Source: Taeniopygia guttata
Taxonomy: Eukaryota; Chordata; Aves; Passeriformes; Estrildidae
Assembly (NCBI RefSeq): GCF_048771995.1
Contig: NC_133024.1
Coordinates: forward strand, 59,788,501-59,852,500
Direction: 5' to 3'
Length of the DNA stretch: 64,000 nucleotides
A model generated the notes under the pieces. It worked only from the letters and a program-made list of their open reading frames with translations. It made no database searches and was not told where the DNA came from. Below are positions 40,209 to 51,125 of this stretch, piece after piece; the stretch's first letter is position 1; every line of letters starts with the position of its first letter. Position numbers and translations under genes: made by a program.

Positions 40209-40253
<45 letters not shown>
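40209..40253. repeat. Poly-A tract, 45 bases
   Basis: An uninterrupted run of 45 A on the plus strand, the longest homopolymer in the window. The 200 bases before it (40016-40207) form a short open frame with no recognised relatives. I found no matching target-site duplication on the two sides, so a retroposed insertion is not shown. Length may also be affected by assembly error. Confidence 0.9.
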
Positions 40254-40256
<3 letters not shown>

Positions 40257-40670
40257 TTCCAGTAACAATCACTGACAAAAGCCAAGAAAACTCCTGCTCT
40301 TTAACTAATACTCCCTTTTGATACAGAAATCAATACCACGGTGATTAGGTACTTTCAGAGCAATACAAAATACTTATAAAGAAAAAAAATAACCTCATGT
40401 GATAAATCCTCCTCTGCTGTTCTTGGGTGAAGAGCTGAAAACCAATTTCTACGGTTCAGAAGCAAGCAGGGAAGGAAAACATCTTTCCAGATATTGGATT
40501 TATCACTTCGGTAGTACATCAATTTTATCATGTCATTCTCTTCACACTTCACATTGGTTTATACAGGTGAAAATTAGAGCTGAATCTCCCATACATAAAT
40601 GTGATATTTCCTTTCTATCCAGATGTGCATGGTTGAGCTGAGCCTAGAACTGATATATGCCTGTCGCCAC

Positions 40671-40698
<28 letters not shown>
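40671..40698. repeat. Poly-A tract, 28 bases
   Basis: A second uninterrupted A run on the plus strand, about 420 bases after the 45-base run. The intervening sequence was not recognised as a known repeat. Confidence 0.9.
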
Positions 40699-40703
<5 letters not shown>

Positions 40704-41290
40704 ACTCTCAGACTCTATCCAGTTGCCTTATTTATTAACTAAGCAATACATTTTGTTATAGGCTCCAGCAATTTAAGCAAAAGCAGGCTGATTTATTTTT
40801 ACTGAATTTTAACAGGCTTAAATTGCTTTTCCTAAAATGATGCTGAAGTGTGACCCTAATTTCCTTATGAACAAATCTTGTGGTTATGTAGCCCTCTCAT
40901 GATGACATTTCAGTGTAAATGGTGGTGCCATTGGTCCTATGTTCCAGGAAAAGGCTCATGTGTCCATTCAAACCTGTACAACAAACAGAACAGCAGAACA
41001 ACTCTGTTTTTCACAGATTTAGAAATATTTTAAAAGCACTGTTTATCCCTCCTCTTTTTTGTTTTAAGCTTCAGATCTGCTAATGTTCCCTGCTTTCACA
41101 TTGGCCAGAGGATGTAATGATTTACACCAAGCTGTCATCAGGCAGCACTCCCATTTTTTATGTGTAGTTATGAGTGCAGCATTAACTAGACCAAACAAGA
41201 AGACAGGATTGTGCATCACCCACTGCATACACTTTAGACACTACTGATGAACAGGCAAGGCCATATTCATAATTTGTGCACTAAGAAAGA

Positions 41291-41305
41291 AAAAAAAAAA
41301 AAAAA
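41291..41305. repeat. Poly-A tract, about 15 bases
   Basis: A short A run on the plus strand after an AAGAAAGAAAA stutter. Two similar interrupted A runs follow at about 41557 and 41585. They are simple sequence in intergenic DNA. Confidence 0.75.
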
Positions 41306-42712
41306 GTGGGTGAGATTGTAGCAATAAAAATGGAAATTAAAGGCATGAATACAGGAAATAGATTATGCTATCATTCCAGAGCAGACAGTAGAAAAGTCCC
41401 AGTTGCCCATTTATGTTTTGACAGTTTATGCATCAGATGAGATTTTCAAAGAGGGGTACCATGGTTTGGGGAAGTGGGGAACAGAATAGTTGCTGCTAAG
41501 TGTGGATTTAACAGTGCATTTATTATTTGCACAACTTACTTTTGGAAAAGCTGGCAAAAAAAAAAAAAAGCCATTTCCCTAAAGAAAAAAAAAAAAAGAA
41601 ATTCAGATCATGCAAGAAAAATGTTACAGTCAGGCATATTATCTGTCAGTTTATCTCTCTCTTAACCACAGTGTTCTTAACCAGACACCTCAAAGGGAAA
41701 TTCAAAAGCCATCAGACAGAGTCTCGTACTTTCTACCAGAGTTAGACACAGGCTGACATAGCCTGCCCAGCAGCTCTTATAGTCTCCAAGAGATGAGCTG
41801 TTTAAGTCCCCACAAATGGTACCCTGAAAGTTTCAAACATGCCCAGGATGGTTCCCAAGTGCAGGAGCGTGTCTGAGTCTGAACGATGGTGTGATAGAAT
41901 CTGGCTCACCCCAACATGATTTTTTCCCAACCAAATGCTCTATGTGATTTGGCAGCTGGGTCAGGGACTTTTCCCAACAGGCAGCTATCCCATTTCAGGA
42001 GCTAAGACAGCTTACTCACACAGAAACAAACTGCTGGATACCAGAAGTTCACAATGCTTGACAGCCTTTCCACTGTGTAGAAGTTCATGTAATAGAAGCT
42101 GGTTTAGACACAGTCTTAGTTTACCTCCCAGAAACAGGTGTATATGCTCACAGCATGCTTAAGCCTTTTGAAAATTTTGGTAAGTTTAAGTTTCTGCCAC
42201 ATCCTACAGCTTGAACCCTAAACCTAATTAGGCATTGCAAGGAAAACAAAAATTTCTATTTCATTATTCAGTTCTGCTAGTCTTCAATTTTACTGAATAT
42301 CAACTGAGCTTTGTCAAAAGGAGCAGAAAAAAAAGTATCTTCCATGCTTCTTTTTCTGGATCACTACTTCACATAATTTAATAATACCTACTATTACTCC
42401 TTTCCTTTCTAAGGGCACAGTCCCAAGAATTTTAATATCCTTGATATACGATCTTACGTGCCTTCCCCAAGTTCTCACCTGCTTTGTAATAAACTTTCTT
42501 ACATTAGAAACCTACTCATTGTGCAGTTACTAGCTCTGCATATATAACTTTTTTCTGTATATTTTTTTATTTTTGGTTTTATACATATCTCTCTACTTCA
42601 GATTGAAATTTTCGGTGATCTACAGGTTTCTTTCTGGTACCAATACCACAAACTTAGGGCACTATAAGGTATAGACATTGATTAAATTTTCTGCCTCAGT
42701 GTCATGTCAATA

Positions 42713-43737
42713 TGGTGGGGTGACCCTGACTGGACACCAAGTGCCCACCAAAGCCACCCTCAGCTGGGCAGGGGAGAGAAAATATAATGAAAGGCTTGTG
42801 GGACAAGATAAAGGACAGGGAGGGATCACTCACCAGTTACTGTCATGGGAGAAACAGACTCAAGTTGGGGAAATTTTATTTAACTTATTATCAGAGTAGA
42901 GCAATGAGAAATAAACCCTGACTCTTAGAGCACCTTCGCTCCTTCCTGGCCTTAACTTTACTCTTGAATTCTCTATCTCCCCCAACTCAGTGGCACCAAT
43001 GAATGGAGAATGGGGACTGTGATCAGCTCATCAGTTGTTGTCTCTGCTGCTGCTTCCTCCTCCTCAGAAGGACTCACACTCTTCCCCTGCTCCAGTGTGA
43101 GGTCCTCCTCTGAAAACAGTCCTCTACAAATTTCTACCCCAGAACTTCCCATGGGCTGCAGTTCTTCAATAACTGCTCCAGGGTGGGTCCCCACAGGGTC
43201 ACAAGTCCTACAAGCAAGCCTGTTCCAGTGTGGGCTCCTCTGCACAGGACCACAGGTGCTGCCAGGAGGCTGCTCCAGCATGGACTTCCCCACAGCCTCC
43301 TTTGGCATCCCTTGGCTCTAGTGTGGGCTCTTCCACATGCTGCAGGAGGATCTCTGCTTCCCCAAGGACGTTCCTGGGCTGCAGGGGCACAGCTGCTTCC
43401 CCATGGTCTGCACCAGGGGCTGCAGGGGAATCCCAGCTCTGGTGCCTGGAGCACCTCCTGACTCTCCTCCACTGACCTCGGTGTCTGCAGAGTTGTGTCT
43501 CTCATGTAGTCTCACTCCTCTCTCCATCTACAATGGTACAGGCTTTTTCCTTCCCTTTCCTAACTTTGTTATCCCAGAGGCACTATCACTGTCACTGCTG
43601 GGCTCAGCCTTGGCCAGTGGGGGTCAGTCCTGGAGCTGGCAGGCACTGGATCTGCCCGATATGGGAGAAGCTTCCGGCAGTTTCTCACTGAACCCATCCC
43701 TGTAGACCCCTGTGACCAAACCCATGCTGAACAAACC
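42713..43737. mobile_element. Endogenous retrovirus LTR, passerine type, probably solitary
   Basis: About 1 kb that differs from its surroundings by being built from loosely repeated units containing TGCTCCAGTGTGGG-like words followed by CCACAGG-like words (for example near 43098, 43176, 43224 and 43272). The left part starts TGGTGGGGTGACCCTGACTG and has an AAAATATAATGAAAGGCTTG block. The whole layout matches an abundant LTR I associate with passerine genomes. The minus-strand frames across it are well known spurious protein predictions in bird annotations. No gag, pol or env was recognised beside it. The ends were placed by consensus memory and no clear target duplication was seen. Orientation is left open. 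Confidence 0.75.
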
Positions 43738-46700
43738 AAAGTCACTTTTGGACACCTTGATGCTGATTGGCAGAAGGACTTGAAATGAGCTAAATGAATG
43801 AGCCACATGGCAGCAAACACATCTCTTCAGGTTTCCCTCCAGTTGTAATTGTGATTTGCAAATTTTCTCATCTTGCTTCTCAGCCAGCTCCTTTCCAAAT
43901 CACAAATGTACAGGGAGGTCACACACTGTGAGCTGTTTGTGATGAGACGTGATCAGTTAATCCTCTATTTTTCCCTCTGTTTCCTTGTTAATTTTAAATT
44001 CATGTCATTTCTTTATTCTTCACTCACTACAGCTTAATTTTTTCCTGCTAACCTTGTGTGAGACATTTCAGAAGTCCTCTGAAACCTCTTGCTAGCATAT
44101 TTTCTGTGAGCGTACAAGGCACAGATGCAGGCATGATGTCTAAGACAGAACCAACTGTATGTTTTGTGCTGGCACAAAGCATCCTTGCAACTCAGAGAGA
44201 AGGTAAATCTGTGTGCACCTATTCAGATCTCAGTAGCCATCTTAAAAGTACATGTAAGCAGTGTAGGTCCCCACCTGATCTTTTTCTGACCTTCAGTTTT
44301 TCCTCCCCATTTCTCAGTTTTTCAAAAGACGAAATTCATGTTCCATGCTCCTCCTCATTTTCAGGGCTCTTTGAGTCTGTAGGTTGAATCCAGCTTCTGA
44401 AAGCACAGGGCGGCAGACCAGGGCAGACCAGGTGAGAATCTGGAAGTACTCAGAGAGTAGTAAAACCACTCCTCTGCCTACTGGAAACACTCATCTGGAA
44501 CCATGTTACAGCCACACAGCCTGTTTCCAGAGTTATTTCACCAGTGCTTCATGTACTCATTTAGCCCATCTAGATCCTTCTGCCACCTCCATTCCGATGA
44601 GCGAGCTCCCAGCTTTTAGGAGTGTGAAGCCACACTCCTGGGCTGAAAACTACAACCTATGCTACTCAAATTGTGCCCCATTTCTGTTACTCCCTTTCTC
44701 AAGTACTTTCCAGGCAGTGCCCCAAGCATTTCTCATACCCACAATATATCCAAACAATTAATTCAATCATTAAGACAATGAGAAAGAACATTTTTCATTC
44801 TGCCCAAAGCTGTGAGCTTTCTTAAAATCCTCATCCAAAACTCTTTCTTTCAGTCTTCCTTTGGCAAGGAACTGCATAATTGCAACTATCAGAGCCCTTT
44901 CACATATGAACATACACTTAAAATCTGGCAGCACATTACTCTGTGCCTCAGCAATTTGTACTAATATGTATTCTGACATTTCAATCTTTATAGGTAATAC
45001 CTTAGCTTCATCACTAATAAAAGAAAGCAAGCTTGTGGTAGATGCATCCCCAGCAGTGAAAGCTGATACTAAGAAATTAAGCTTTTCCAGAAGATGTTTA
45101 TCTTCCCCCTTTCATCAATTGATCCCTGCTGATAGGGCAGAGGCAATAATACTGGCTGTTCAGTACAAAAACAGTCTCCTTCCATAAAACTGGGCATTTG
45201 TTTTAGTACTTGTCTCTCCCACACGATTTGGTCCCCTTTATAGAATTTGGTGGGACAAATTTTCAATTTTTCTGGAGGCTAATTGTTGAGGAAACTCCTC
45301 ACATCTTGATGTTTGGTCACATTGCTTTACTTTGGAGTTTAAGGCTTTGTTTAGAGCTTTTTATTATTATTTTAACATTATTTCATTATTATTTCATTTG
45401 CCATTCTCAATTGCATCCAAATCCAAATTGCATCCAAAACCACCTTGGACACCCACACTGCTCACTTTACAATGTGTGCAGCGAGACTGAGCCTTTGGTA
45501 CTATAACTTTGGGCCTCCAATTGGCATTAAAACAAAAACTTGTACAGTAAAAATAGTTGCTTTGTGAAAGGACCCTTTGAAAACCAGACTTTGACTGCAA
45601 AACAAGAGGTTCCTGAACTCTTTTAGCTGGTAGCAAATTTTGGAATTGAACACAAAGGCTGTGTCCTGCTCTAATCAGCTTGTTCCCTGTTGAAGGGCAT
45701 CCCCGCAGCAAGAAAAGGAGAACACAACTGTGTCAAGGCAATTCAAATAAAAGCCTTAATCTAGCAAAATTGTTTAAACTCTGCCTTTTGAGTATCTGTG
45801 CAGATGGCCCACTGTCAAAATCCCTATCTCCTTCCACTAGCTGAAGCAGCAACAGCCCTAAAGTACTGTTTGGGATAATGAATGTGATGTCACCCCAAGA
45901 TACAGGTCATAGTTCTATTTGTGTCTCAAGGCTCTAAAAATCTGCTCTGCCTTTAAATCCGTTCTGGCTGCAGAAGCTGGGCCCTGCGTTTTACTGGGAC
46001 AAAAGCCTGGTTCCTCTACCAGCACAGGCACAGCTCGTTGTTCTGCAGTGCCATGTGCCAGTGGAACCTCAGGGATGCTTAAAACTAATTTATCATCCAA
46101 CTAGGCACAGCATGGGTTTAGCAGCAGAGAGGGCAGACGTCTCTAATCTGGTTCAGGGACCGCTTTAAAGTCACTGCCACAGCTTAAAAGGAGAAACTGA
46201 GTAGGGATAGATGCTTCTCCACGTTTTCAGACTTGAAGCCAGAAGACAAAGGGGCACCCAAGGCATGCATTTAGCCCCACTGCCAGATATATTACAGGCT
46301 CTTGTGTATGCTCCTGAAGCCTTGCAAAATTTGAAATGGACTAAAATTTTTCCACTCATTCTTTTTTCACACAAAATCAAGCTAGGAGAGAAATGGGGAG
46401 GAAGGAAAAGATGCAAGAAGATCCATCACAGAAATTATGACCAACACAGGGTAGGTGTGGAGGGTCCAAAAATGGGAAGTCCTAAAGCAAGGACTGCAAT
46501 TCAGACAAGTTTCATGCCTTTTTCTGAAATTAGGATGTGGGAAATTCTCCTTTTCTTAAAGCTATTGTAAACTACCTGATGACAGTTTTTAACTTACATT
46601 CCCTGTAAACTAAACATTACTTTTTTTTAAAATGATGGAGACCAAAATACTCATAACAGAGGAACTTCACACTTACTGGGCTCTACCTGTACTGTAATTC

Positions 46701-48268
46701 ATGCCAGGTGAAAGGAAATGCTTGAAAAAAAAATCTTAGTGCTTCTCACAGGAACACATGTTTTCTGCCAGTACTTTATCATACTTTTGCAGTCATAAGT
46801 CCTGCAAATTGAATTAAAGCAAAGGCATGTAAGAGGCAATTGCAGCATTGTTCTTTGTATAATCTCAACAAATTATGGTACAGCTCAGCACTGTCTTTGA
46901 TGGGACCCTAACACTTCAGAAGATACTCATAGTAGCCCATCAGACCTACTCTATTTTGCATTTTCTAGGGTGAAATATTCTTCTTCAAACTAAGTACATA
47001 TGTACACCTTGACCATTTTACAGGAAGACAGTTTAAAACACAGTGTAATTAAATGCCACACCATTGATCTATTTTGTGTACTGTGGTCTTAGATAAGGCT
47101 GTTTCTAGCTATCAAATATTTTTATGTCTTTTAGAGACAGAGGTTAAAATAGGCTTTAATATAATTGGTAGCAATGATCTGATACTTTCAGCTTAAAGGC
47201 AGCATTACTGTAGCTATAAAACAGGTGAAAACACATTTAAATGCTGAATAGAATTGGTTTGTTAACTCTTGCTCAGGTACTAGTGTTAAAGACATGTTAG
47301 TTTTTATAAACATATATAAAATCATCAATGACATTGCAAATAGTTAACAAGCTAAAAATGTCCAGCAAGAGAAAAACATAAAATTAATTTTTGCCTGAGT
47401 CACATAATTTAGTAAAAATAAAAAAAAAAATTAAAAAAAAAGGAAGGCAGAGATTTCTAACATCATGTATATTTGATATGAATACTATACACTGCTGTGT
47501 GGGCACTTAAACAGAACTAAAAACTTCCTCATGTCTTCTTCAAATATTCTGTAAATGTAGTGTTAAGAACAGTTAGGTACTAGGTGTTATAGAAAGCATT
47601 GTAGTAAGAAATCTCTGTATTTGAACCACATTGCTGTTCACAGTTAGGCCTCTGCCTGAAGCCAATACAACTGTCAGCAATCATAACAGATGTGAGACAG
47701 ACCTGCTATTAGCACACTCAACATCCCACCACAGTGTGCTGGTTTCAAGTGGTGGAAAAGGATAAGAAACTGATATAAACTTGTCAAAAAATTTAGTGGT
47801 TCATAACTCATTTTCAACTTACGTGAGAACAGCAAAAGCATGCTGTTCTGCAGCAACCCAGTATCAAGGTATAGGTATGGATTTTTTTTCAATCCTCTAC
47901 GAGCAGAATTCAAAGTAACAGTTCAAGTTTAATGCCAGAAAAAGTATAGAGGTGTATACAGAGACTTAGTCTGAAGTTTTAGAAGTCTTGGTTTCATATG
48001 GAGGACAACACAGACTGCCTAAAGACACCTTACTGGTATGAACCAAAGATCCCTGACCCATTTTGTAATAAAACAATTCTTATGAAATTGAGCCCAGGCT
48101 TGACAAGTCCATAACATACCTCTGAGATCATAATAACCAGCACAAACATCATTGGTCACTGACTCTACAGCTGACATACAAAACCTCCTGAAACTCAGCA
48201 ACTGTGAAACACACTCAAGCTGCTGCATGGGATTGATCTGCCCTGATGATTAACAGAATGTAAATTTC
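43738..48268. other. Intergenic DNA between the LTR and the long CR1 copy
   Basis: No recognised gene. The only coding-like signal is on the minus strand at about 44770-45266, entered separately. The stretch 46.6-47.6 kb is AT-rich with short A runs (about 47419-47442) and otherwise shows nothing that could be named. Confidence 0.6.
44770..45266 (-). pseudogene. Unidentified coding-like remnant with a frame break
   Basis: Two minus-strand open frames (45266-45069 and 45030-44770, the second extending upstream to about 45115 without an ATG) abut in different frames, as if one frame had suffered a small indel near 45100. The conceptual residues look balanced and not low-complexity. A further open frame lies upstream at 45711-45394. 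I could not identify a parent protein. No poly-A tail or flanking duplication was found. It may be a decayed processed gene copy, part of an old retroelement, or chance. Confidence 0.2.
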
Positions 48269-49354
48269 ATCACAGAATGTCCTGAGCTGGAAGGGACCTA
48301 CAAGAGTCATCAAAGTCGGACTCCTGGCCCTGCAGAGAACACCCCAGGAGTCACACCATATGCCTGAAAGCCTCGTTCAAATGCTTCTTGAACGCTTATC
48401 TTCTTGAAGCTTGGTGCTCTGACCACTTCCCTGGAGAGCCTGTTCCAGTGCCCAATCATCCTCTGGGTGAAGAACATTTTCCTGATATCCAACCTAAACC
48501 TCCCATCTCAGCTTCCTGCTGTTTTCTCTGGTCCTGTCACTTGCTACCAGAGAGAAATCAGTACCTGCCCCTACTCCTCCTCCCCTTGTGAGGATGTTGA
48601 AGACCTCATGAGGTCTCCACTCTCCTCCAGGCTGAATGGACTAAGTGATCTCAGCTGCTCCTCCTATGGCATCCCCTCAGGGCCCCTCACTATCATAATT
48701 TTAGACACTCTTTAATAGTTTAATGTCTTGTTTATATTGTAGCACCCAGAACTGCCCCCAGCACTTGAGGTGAGGATGACCCAGCTCAGAGCAAAGTGGG
48801 ACAATCCCCTCCCTTACCCATTGGCCATGCTGGGCCTGCTGTACCCCAGGACAGGGCTGGCCCTCCTGGCTGCCAGGGCACTGCTGACTTACGTTCAACT
48901 TGCCATCGACCAGGACCCTCCAGGACCCTTTCCATGGGGTTCCTTTCCAACCTCCAACCCCAGTCTGTCTGTACTTCCAGGGCTGTCCAGGTGCAGAATC
49001 TGGCACTGCACCCTTCATATGGGTGGTTGCCCATCTCTAATTTATCGAGGTCTCTCTTCAGGGCCCCTCTGCCTTCCAGGGAATCAAGAGTTCCTCCCAG
49101 TTTAGTACCACTGGGAAGCTGACTTAACCCTTAATGAAGATGACGAAGAGCACAGGGCTGAGGATGGAGCCCTGTGGAAGCCCACTAGTGACAGGTCCCC
49201 ACTCTGATGTCACCCCATTCACTATAACCCTGTTACCTGACCCATGAGGCAGTTGCTCACCTATCACATGATGTGCTTATCCATCTGTGTCCCGGACATC
49301 CTTTTTGTCCAGAAGGATATTTGAGAGAGTATCAAAATCCAAGAAGATTGCATC
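48269..49354 (-). mobile_element. Long CR1 LINE copy (3' end plus part of ORF2)
   Basis: Read on plus, this is the reverse complement of an avian CR1. It begins with the tail-like ATCACAGAATG and CTGAGCTGGAAGGGACCTA, then runs through CCTGGCCCTGCAGAGAACA, TTCCAGTGCCCAATCATCC, GATATCCAACCTAAACCTCCC, CACCCAGAACTGCCCCCAGC and AGGATGGAGCCCTGTGG to TTTTTGTCCAGAAGGATAT near 49316. At nearly 1.1 kb it is 5'-truncated but reaches back into the C-terminal part of the ORF2 polyprotein (endonuclease/reverse transcriptase). The minus-strand frame is broken by stops and indels, so it is dead. It lies about 0.5 kb past the ZC3H13 polyadenylation site, in the gene's own orientation. Confidence 0.95.
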
Positions 49355-49884
49355 TTAATCAAGCATGTAGGTTTCCTTGTTGTAAAAGAAAATCAGATTT
49401 GAAAAGCAGGTTTCCACACAAAGCTCTGTGGGCTGTGAACAATGACCACGCTGCTCTTCACAGTTTTTCACTATGCACCAGTTAGTCCATTTTGAAAGAA
49501 GGCAGCAATTCCAAAATGCAGTTAGTCTCATAATTATAGACACCTAAAACTGGTCATAAATAATTTCTTTAAGTGGTTTTGTTTTTTTTTTTTTTTAACT
49601 TTCTTTTTAATCAACAAAAAAGGAAGCCATAACTGACTGGACTAGGTTTTTGTGTCCATAAGGAATTAAAGAAAATTTCCTTTACATTAAAGGAAACCTA
49701 TGTTAAAGATGGAAAAGAGCTAGAGTTTGATCCAAATCCACACCAGAGGCTACTATGATAAGAAAGGGATTTGGAAAAAAGAAGGCAAACAGACTCACAG
49801 CTAATTTAAAAATTTCAGAAGTGTACTGAGGGACCAAGGTGGTGGTGGAAATACCCATTCATAGTAAGGAAAAAGATACACCAA
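49355..49884. other. Short intergenic stretch just past ZC3H13
   Basis: AT-rich sequence with a T run at about 49580. No gene, RNA or named repeat was recognised. It may include the transcription termination zone of ZC3H13. Confidence 0.5.
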
Positions 49885-50208
49885 CAGTTTTCCTCAGTTT
49901 AATATAATTTGATGTTATAAACTACTAAATTCAGACATCTTCACATTATTACACTTGATGCACCATAAAACAGGTTTATGTTACAGTGTAAGGTTCAATA
50001 TTACAAAAGTTGCAGAGACCTCAACACAGAAGTCTTAATTTTTCACTCCTATTCACATCTAAAGCCAATACTCTTTAACTGTGTACAAATGGAGTATCTC
50101 CTTTCATCTTCTAGAGCCGCTTTACAACCACCAGTTCTAAACAGCAACACCAACACTGGTAGTGAGAAATCAACTCAAAATCAAGGAAGTGCCACTGCAG
50201 TGATTTCC
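49885..50208 (-). other. ZC3H13: Presumed ZC3H13 3' UTR
   Basis: The span between the ZC3H13 stop codon and a likely cleavage site just past the ATTAAA signal at 49898-49903. No AATAAA occurs on the minus strand in this interval. A longer alternative 3' UTR using a more distal site cannot be excluded. Confidence 0.45.
49898..49903 (-). terminator. ZC3H13: Candidate ZC3H13 polyadenylation signal ATTAAA
   Basis: ATTAAA on the minus strand about 305 bases after the stop codon. It is followed within 30 bases by a GT/T-rich stretch (TGTTGGTGTATCTTTTT), as expected of a downstream element. ATTAAA is the commonest variant of the AATAAA hexamer. Confidence 0.5.
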
Positions 50209-50379
50209 TCAAGTCACACACACTTCCTGCTGGAGAGCTGGCTGTGGAATTTTGCTGTCCTCTGTCTTTTCCTGCCCAGGAACTTGGCACACAGTCTTTC
50301 GTTTGAATAACCGTAGACTCAACCGTAACAAGTCGCTGTCCATTGCTGCAGAATTTGTGTAAGTTTGTTTTGTTGCACC
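50209..50379 (-). CDS. ZC3H13: ZC3H13 last coding exon with stop codon
   Basis: This exon opens after a CAACAG acceptor in phase 0 and encodes 56 residues, from GATKQTYTNSAAM through LLRLSLRLFKRKT to a final LQQEVCVT and a TGA stop (50209-50211). The human protein as I recall it ends with the same pattern, including LLRLSLRLFKRKT and QQELCVS. The basic-hydrophobic helix-like segment is the last conserved block of the protein. The preceding intron (50380-50961) uses a GC donor. Confidence 0.95.
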   Translation of the reverse strand, partial: GATKQTYTNSAAMDSDLLRLSLRLFKRKTVCQVPGQEKTEDSKIPQPALQQEVCVT

Positions 50380-50961
50380 CTGTTGAAATTGGAAATGTAA
50401 TTTTAAAAAAAGGAAGAACTGAAAACAATGTCTTTTAACATGCAAGCTAGGAAATTAACCTCAAGTACTCTCAGCAATTACAGGTTTAATCATACTAATC
50501 ATACCAGTAGAAAAGACTTGGAGAATTAATGATTTTTCTACTAAGCATCCAAAATCATAAAACCCACTGCAGAAGTTTTAATTTTAATTTGGATTCTTAC
50601 AATTCTTATAAAAGCACATGGAATCTTAAGCTAGAAAGTTATTCAACAGTTACCTTTGAAATAATATTTTACCTAATTATTTTTATTAGGTATTCTCTAA
50701 ATATAGAAAATGAATCTCCAGAATTTAAATATGAAATGGTAAGATACAGGAACCAGCTCTAGTCTCAAATTTAAATTAATCTCTCATTTTACATAAAAAA
50801 TAAATACCCTACAACCTCTCTAAATAAAAGTCAGTTTATTATTTAAAGGACCAGATCTGCTTCAGAACAATAAACACAAAAATTATCTCCCAGAGAAAAG
50901 CTCTGCTTAGGGGCATCTGTGTTCCCACACTTTGACCCAGCACTGTAAGCAGATCACTTGC
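50380..50961 (-). other. ZC3H13: ZC3H13 last intron, GC-AG type
   Basis: The joined protein needs the upstream exon to end at NEK (AAG at 50964-50962), and the next bases are GCAAGT, a strong GC-AG consensus donor. The acceptor is CAACAG at 50380 onward. The nearest GT (50957-50956) would add five bases and break the frame. No other feature was seen in the 582 bases. Confidence 0.85.
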
Positions 50962-51125
50962 CTTTTCATTCTTCATGAGCTGCTTACGAATTGCAGAATC
51001 CCTGCGGAAGCACAGCGCTTTGCAGCAAGGACCCAGATTGCTGAGAAGACCTGCTCTCTCTTCTTTTCGCCGAAGTGCAGCCATGTTAAGTGCTCCCAGT
51101 TCGTGTTCAAAAAGGTCTTCTGCGT
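50962..51125 (-). CDS. ZC3H13: ZC3H13 penultimate coding exon
   Basis: Starts after TTTCTAG in phase 1 and encodes about 55 residues: DAEDLFEHELGALNMAAL, then an RKEER segment, then SNLGPCCKALCFRRDSAIRK, ending in NEK. This is part of the most conserved C-terminal region of ZC3H13, with few differences from human as I recall it. Human ZC3H13 and its fly counterpart Flacc/Xio hold WTAP, VIRMA, HAKAI and RBM15/Nito together in the m6A writer, and their C-terminal part is implicated in contacts within that complex. The paired cysteines in CCKALC are conserved, but this is not the CCCH zinc finger, which lies near the N-terminus outside the window. Confidence 0.95.

Larger units (their letters stand above)
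20242..42712. other. Intergenic DNA between SIAH3 and ZC3H13, distal part
   Basis: No coding exon or RNA gene could be recognised on either strand in this 22 kb. It contains a CCT repeat at 24424, poly-T and poly-A runs (21866, 40209, 40671, 41291) and a short CA run near 20869. The part nearest SIAH3 (20.2-21.4 kb) and the stretch around 38.9-39.5 kb are AT-rich, with several TTAATTA-like words, and could hold enhancers. That is only a suggestion from composition. Confidence 0.6.

Noticed and set aside
40209..40253. Poly-A tract as the tail of a processed pseudogene
   Set aside because: No recognisable parent gene precedes it, and I found no target-site duplication flanking it.
43010..43705. 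Several open frames on both strands at 43.0-43.7 kb
   Set aside because: They lie inside the LTR and reflect its repeated units. Comparable peptides are familiar artefacts in bird gene predictions.
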